Shown one piece after another: positions 58,201-64,000 of a stretch of DNA of 64,000 nucleotides. This stretch comes from Paracentrotus lividus. Lineage: Eukaryota; Echinodermata; Echinoidea; Camarodonta; Echinidae. Below the pieces are notes generated by a model. It was not told where the DNA came from. It searched no databases and was given only the letters and a program-made list of their open reading frames with translations. Position 1 is the stretch's first letter; every line of letters begins with the position of its first letter. Both the position numbers and the translations under genes were made by a program. Where the stretch lies: contig CALNVZ010002100.1 in the NCBI GenBank assembly GCA_940671915.1, forward strand, positions 11,306,568-11,370,567. The letters are read 5' to 3'.

Positions 58201-61200
58201 AGATTCTGTTATTAAAAATATGAAATACCACATTATATGTTTGAAAAAAAATTTAATATAATGCATATATTTAACTGATGATGGTGCAAATGTTTCACCG
58301 TTCATATATCTGTATCATTATCTATGAGTACTGTGTAGTGTACTGGATGGAAATGGGGGTGGGGTACATGGGTGTATGTATCATATATGTAAGAGAATAT
58401 TTGTGGGCTAGCTTCACTCTTTCATCTGCCTCCGTCATCATTAAATATCTCAGGCCTCATATTCATTTCCTCTTACAGTTCAATGCAGTTTAAAATCTTC
58501 AAACCCTAATTACGTCCTATGGGGCTTTCCTAGCCGTACAATTCATCTCACTAGAGTTTGTCCTCTATTGAATTGAATTTTCATTACTTAATAACTTTGG
58601 TAGATTGGTAGATTATAACAGAAAGTCAGATAAAATCACCCATGTTGACCTTTGCTAGTCTAATGTAATTTTTAGCAGGTATTTATTTGTTGGTGTATAT
58701 CTATTCTAGCAATTTTTGGTGCTTTGTTTATCTGTGAACGTTACATGATTTATATATTATACAGTGTTATATTATTTTTTTTTTTGTCAGGGACTTTGCT
58801 AAATACATAAGCTTCTTAATCAAAGTATAAAGTTTGAATATGTGCTACAGTATAGTTTACTTTGGTATGGCATACATATTGATTTTGAAAAAATACTACT
58901 AGTGCTCTTCTCAAAGTGCCAAGGAATCCACTGTTTAAGAAAAAATTTACTCGCCAGACATATACAAGCGTATTTGGCAATGTTACAAATTACAAACAGT
59001 GCAGAGAAATGAGTAAGCCATGCAATATCAGTTGTGGGTAATTTCTAAACGCGTTGCATGGCAATATTTTCTTTCATTTCATACCTGCAATATTGAATCA
59101 ATAAAGCAGGACAAATGTGTTCACTTATCCAAGACATGCTTGTCATTCAACTTATCCTTGATGACTTTTGTGGAAAGCCAAAATAAACAGAAACCACATT
59201 TTTAAACAACTTTGAGACAGTTTTTCTTGTCCCTATCATTTTGATAGATGATACACTGCCTGTCACTCAAATGTATTCTTTTGGAATGTGTATTGTCTGT
59301 TTTTACCTCATATGTTTTCATTGTAATATTTCGCTTTCATATATTTTTTTTTTCTCTTTGAAGGTCTGTTAATCATTAAAGTTAACTTATGTAAAAAAAA
59401 ATGTAACTGCTCACATTCATTAATACTTTTGTATTTTTGGCATCTGACTCTAATTTTCAATACAAGCCAAGGGATGGGGGTAGCTTCTGTAACAATTCAC
59501 ACCAGCGTAGCATTCCTTCATGTTTCTTACGGATTAACCTGGTATGCAATAACATAAAACACATGTACATATAAAAGGTGTTATCTCTTACCTCTCTGTT
59601 ACTCATTATATTTGGGATTATCTCATCCGAGGGGGTATTTTTAATTTTTTTTATTGAACCCTTCCAAGTTCTCTCTCTCATACCTCTTCCTCCCCTTCCT
59701 CACCCCCCCCCCCAATCTTCTATGTTCTGCCTCTTCCCCTCCTAAACATTTTACCCACTCTCCTATCAACATCTTTCTAGAATTTGAAGAATCGATAAGA
59801 TTCACTAAACTTGGTTAATCTCTTGTAAGAGCTAAAATTCTTACATTAAATACTATACTATTTGATATAATGAAGAAATATCCACATGGCCTTGAAATAA
59901 AGAAGGATACATTATTCTGATTCAACTTTTTACCTCAAAACTTGTAACATTCAGCTTCACTTCAGAATAACTATGAATAACTTTGGAATAATATTCTCCT
60001 TTGCCAAACCCTTGTATGACACTTCAAAACAGATTGGATCATTAAATGGCTCTTGCACTTGAGTTATGAAGTGACTTCTGAGTTTCGAAACACCATAACA
60101 AAAGGTGAAATGTGTCATTTTGTCGCACCCTGGAGATAGTGTATGAAAAGAAATTCTGACTCCATTTAACTTCAGGGATTATTGCAAACAATTGAGATCA
60201 AAATTGCTTCTGAGACATCGTTTGTCAAAATGGTCTCTCGATAACGATTGCCTCTCGTTTTGTCTTGACCATATAAAATATGATACCTCATTCACTCTGC
60301 AAAACTAACTCAAAGACGACCCTAAACTGACAACATATTTGCTACATGGTTAAATGGAAGTTTCTGATTTCATCTGGTGTATCTTTTGCTACCGTTTGTA
60401 AACATTGAAATTTGTGTCAAGTCATAGTAATGAAAGATTAATTTGAATAAATAGGGTTAAGTGTGTTGTCATAGTGTTTCAATTAAGAATAAATTTGTAC
60501 CAGATATGTTTATGTTCTGTTTATAGAATTTTTCTTTTCTGTGTAAAGTGTAAAGGTCTGATTTTGCATTACCAGTTTTCTAAAAAGAAATATATTATAT
60601 GTTAATTATTCTATTGATAGGTACGTCAACTTTTTCATGGCTATTAATAGTTACTTCATTGATTGAATATAATATATATATATATATCAATATAATTTGG
60701 GGTAATGTGCTTATATATTTACTATATATATATCTAATATCATTGTATTAGTGCAATACTTCCACTTTTAAATAATGCATCGTATTAACATTTCACTTAT
60801 AAAATTGGTCTTATTAGACCTGAAACCTGCTGATATTGTGCTATAAATTCTAGGTTTGGAGCTTTTATATTTCATGGCTTGCAACTGTTGTTTTATGACA
60901 TTTTTATTTCTTTGTGATATGATGTGGAGTTAATAAATGACCTTTGACCCAGTGTGTGCCTCCTGTAGGTTTTTAATGTACAAAATTCACTTTGATATCT
61001 TAGAATTTTCCTTTCGGAAAGATAACAACCAGGCTTGATCTACTGACATTTAAAGATGCAAATAGTGTAATGACTTTCAAGTTTGCTGTCAAGGGAGGGA
61101 TAAAAGAATTGACAATTTCTGTTGAAAAAAAAAATAAGAAAGTTGGAAAGTTTAAATATTAAAGTTTGCAATAGGAATGACTAATTTCAAAAATTATTTT

Positions 61201-63389
61201 GAAACATGTTTCTTCATGAAGTTTCTGAATAAAGCAAACAAGGGGAAATGGTAGTATGCACAAAACCTAGAATATTATGACTCTACATCTCTGTGCGAGT
61301 GATAGTTTCATATATTCATTTTGTCAAAACCTCAGTAATCCACTGTTTTTTTTTTCTTCTTTGAGAGTTGATTGTTTTATACTTAATGTAATTTGAAGGA
61401 TTACTACGGGACATCCATAATGTGCCTGAACTAGGGTTCCTTTTGTGTGGCCTGTCACTCAAGATCTTGGAAAAGAAAGAATCCTTCAAAGATTGCGACC
61501 AAGATCCAGGGGTATCTTTTAGGAACTGAAATCAGACAACATTTAACCTTCCTCGTCTTTCAAAACCAATAGATCTCTGACAAATTGCCCTCCCTTCCAC
61601 CCACTCTTTCCCCATCATCTCTAAGCCTCTTCTCTTTACACCAATTTGGAGCAATTTGCTGCGGTCAATGGCGCTGGATGGCAGTGCCGAGGAGTTCAGT
61701 GGCGGTGCACGTGGCCCCCAATTACAGGAGTCTTGAACCCTATCATAGGGCCAGCATTCCACCCCTCTCTTGGGGGATGGTAGGGGTGTGAGATAGCACC
61801 TCAGGTCCTTCCCTGCAGTCTAGTTATCGTGCTTAAAGATTTGTAAGAAGATGGATGGGAATTAGGCACTGAATTTTGAACATGTGTTGTGGGCAATTGC
61901 TGCTATTGCTGATATTCAACATGTTTGTGATTACAACTGGTAGAGCCAAGCATCTGAATATGGAATTCATCTGGGGGTAAAGTAGGCCTCTGCTTCAGTA
62001 GATGTAGAAGTAGTATGGTCAGTCAAATGGACATTGTTTCTAAAAACCCAAATGTTTGCCAGCTTCTAAGTAGATATTGCTATTTAGCATTTGATGCTGT
62101 AAAAATATGGGTGGTAATTTGGTAGAGAGAAAGAGCAGGAGATTTTTCTTAAATAACTAAAACTTTGCAACATCAAGGTACTTTTATTCTCTCTCATTCC
62201 TATCAGTCACGTTTTTAAACCCCACAGGGAAACACGTTCCAGGCAACAATAGGTCAATGTGCCCATAAACTATTGCTTCCATTTTACCATACAGCTCAAC
62301 CACAGGGAAATCTGTAAGCAGGATCACACAATTTGAAACTAATCTTTGAAAGTTGTTCTTCTCTCATTTTACCAAGCGCAATGTTTCCTCAGGGGAACGT
62401 GGGCCCAGCTGAACTTGCCATAACCATATGTTCCTAGGAATGGATGTTCCCATGTTGTGTTTACATTTTCACATCTCATGTCCTCTGTACACATCCTAAA
62501 GGCGGGTTCAATGATACCTCCAGACTAGACCAGCTTGGTCTAATCCTCTATGACTAGTCCAAGATGAGTGCGTCCGTGAAGAACTCACTCCTCACCATCC
62601 TATTTCTCCCTCTCGGATAGCGTGACCCCTTTCTCCGCTTACCGCCAAAAGGTGCAAGACAGAGAAAGAGAGCGAGAGAGAGACGTTCATGGTTGCCCTC
62701 AGCCATACAGGACTGCAGCAATTAAAACGTTTTATGACCCAAATATCGAGCTAGCTGTGATTATTTGTAGTTTTTGAGGGTGAAAAAAGCATATATAGGT
62801 CTTATATCAACTTTTTCCTTCCCTAGGCCAAGTATGAAATGCAATCGTATTGAGAAAGAGAGTAGAAGTACAAAGCTCTTTAAATTTTAATGTAATCTTT
62901 GAGAAGTTTTTTTCAAGTTTCCTAACTACAAATGATATGTTAATTAACTGGAAAAATATATATTTTAATACAAAAAATATTTTAGTATACAGAGAACCTC
63001 TTGGCATGAAAGATATTACTAGTATAAAAGAGATATTTGCTGTAAAATTGTCAATATCTTTACCCAGTTAAATATGCGAGGCATTTTTGCAACAGATGTT
63101 CAAGTATGAAAATATGTAAGATTGTGGCGATAATTGAACCTCAGAATCTATGTACTTTATTAGAAGACCTAGACAGGAAACATTCTTTATGAACATGAAT
63201 TTGAATTGTTTATGGCTATATTGCATCTCTGTTAACATTTTATGGTACTGAAACTGAAACGAGGAAGCCATCATTTTAGGAGAAAAAAACAAAAACAATA
63301 CATATAACTAGGGGAAAACAATTTCTGAATGTGGGGTGAAATGGGGTGGGGGTATTAAACTTGAGGGTTACATCTTTGTGTATGATGCT
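55224..63389. other. Non-coding DNA, no gene seen
   Basis: AT-rich intron-like sequence with a (TA)n run near 60670-60688, a poly-C run near 59704 and GC-elevated stretches at about 61560-61800 and 62200-62700. No splice-bounded exon of synapsin or TIMP type was found. Confidence 0.4.
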
Positions 63390-63833
63390 GGCGCTTCTGC
63401 ACTAGCTCCAGCAAAAAAAAAAATAGCATGCTAATTGGTGGATCAGGAAAAAAAAAAACGAGAAAAGAAACCGGTCCTGCACTAGCTCAAGCTTCAATCA
63501 AAGTTTCGCATTAATGACCTGACCTGACCTTGAACAAACAAGCCCGATACGTATTGCACAACTGGTTTATACATGCACATGTGCATGATGGAATCTCGAA
63601 CTAGTGCAGCACTGTGCAATATTGCACGCTATTTCGTGCTAAAACCAAAATAGCGTGCAAAAACCACAAAGGAGCTTGAATGTTTTTCAAAGAGCCCAAG
63701 ATGACTCGGGCTTAGATTTCCTCAAATTTAGCATGCTATTTGAGAGAAAAAGCCTGATCTCCTCTGATCGGGCTAATTCACTGGATCACAAATAACACGC
63801 ATGTGAAATAGCTCAAGCTAGTGCAGCACCGCC
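63390..63833. mobile_element. Inverted-repeat element rich in short hairpins
   Basis: The left end GGCGCTTCTGCACTAGCT (63390) matches the reverse complement of the right end, GGCGGTGCTGCACTAGCT. CTGCACTAG also occurs at about 63478 and, inverted, at about 63601, giving a nested arrangement. Internally TTGCACGCTATTT (63622-63634) pairs with AAATAGCGTGCAA (63648-63660). Non-coding, probably a non-autonomous DNA transposon. Confidence 0.6.
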
Positions 63834-64000
63834 TAATTGCTACAGTCTTTGACCTGTATCCAGTTATTGAAATCCATACATGTATTACACCCTATCCAAC
63901 AACTGATGAAATAACAGCTCTAGGCATCAACACATCTAACTTGTGAAAAATGTGTCAAACATGTGTTGTATGAAAATCAAACCATAAGTCACAAAGACCT

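Larger units (their letters stand above)
10365..64000 (+). other. Giant synapsin intron holding antisense TIMP genes
   Basis: From the donor at 10365 no further synapsin coding block appears on the + strand to the end of the window. Within this span the minus strand carries one complete and one partial TIMP gene. TIMP genes nested in a synapsin intron on the opposite strand are an established arrangement in insects and vertebrates. The extent to 64000 is inferred from absence of exons. Confidence 0.75.

Noticed and set aside
61532-61791. ORFs on both strands in a GC-elevated patch
   Set aside because: No family similarity, no splice structure and no agreement with either gene.
62564-62620. 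Short + strand ORF of 18 codons resembling a signal peptide
   Set aside because: Wrong strand for the TIMPs, ends in a stop, and no donor splice site before it.

Overview
This window is animal nuclear DNA: AT-rich, intron-dominated, with short exons bounded by GT/AG splice sites, SINE/LINE/foldback elements and much microsatellite sequence. I found no prokaryotic, viral or organelle gene. The three genes I can support are a synapsin on the + strand and two TIMP (tissue inhibitor of metalloproteinases) genes on the - strand. The protein divergence, the repeat types and the extra cysteines in the TIMPs suggest an invertebrate deuterostome, most likely a sea urchin or other echinoderm. That assignment is inference.

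Layout. From 1 to about 8000 there is non-coding DNA, taken to be a synapsin intron. It holds a ~1 kb foldback element, a 5'-truncated L2/CR1-like LINE and one copy of a foldback family built on TTTGTCTAA-like motifs. Three consecutive synapsin exons follow (8031-8122, 9165-9321, 10275-10364), encoding the conserved ATP-grasp-like C domain. A duplicated decoy 3' splice site lies before the second exon and a broken partial copy of that exon lies after it. No later synapsin exon is visible up to 64000, so the remaining >53.6 kb reads as one synapsin intron.

That intron carries, on the opposite strand, a complete four-exon TIMP (33007 down to 19214; 239 aa) and the last four coding exons of a second TIMP (50171 down to 38894; 250 aa visible). 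The first exon of the second TIMP was not found. TIMP genes nested antisense in a synapsin intron are known from insects and vertebrates, so the window shows the same arrangement here, with at least two TIMPs in one intron. Synapsin acts on synaptic vesicles and TIMPs act outside the cell on metalloproteinases, so the genes are linked by genome history rather than a shared pathway.

Most unusual points: (1) the second TIMP has a ~60-residue acidic, serine-rich expansion in the loop between strands A and B of its inhibitory domain, split by an intron whose donor-proximal ~390 bp are five degenerate copies of the exon end plus donor, as expected if the intron arose by tandem duplication of an exon segment; (2) a repeat-family copy abuts the donor of the next exon and may supply it; (3) both TIMPs carry the same extra cysteine pair in the C-terminal domain; (4) several foldback elements and a minisatellite inside a GC-rich inverted-repeat element populate the introns.

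Exon limits come from splice consensus, reading phase and family similarity read by eye. No alignment, transcript or database search was possible.
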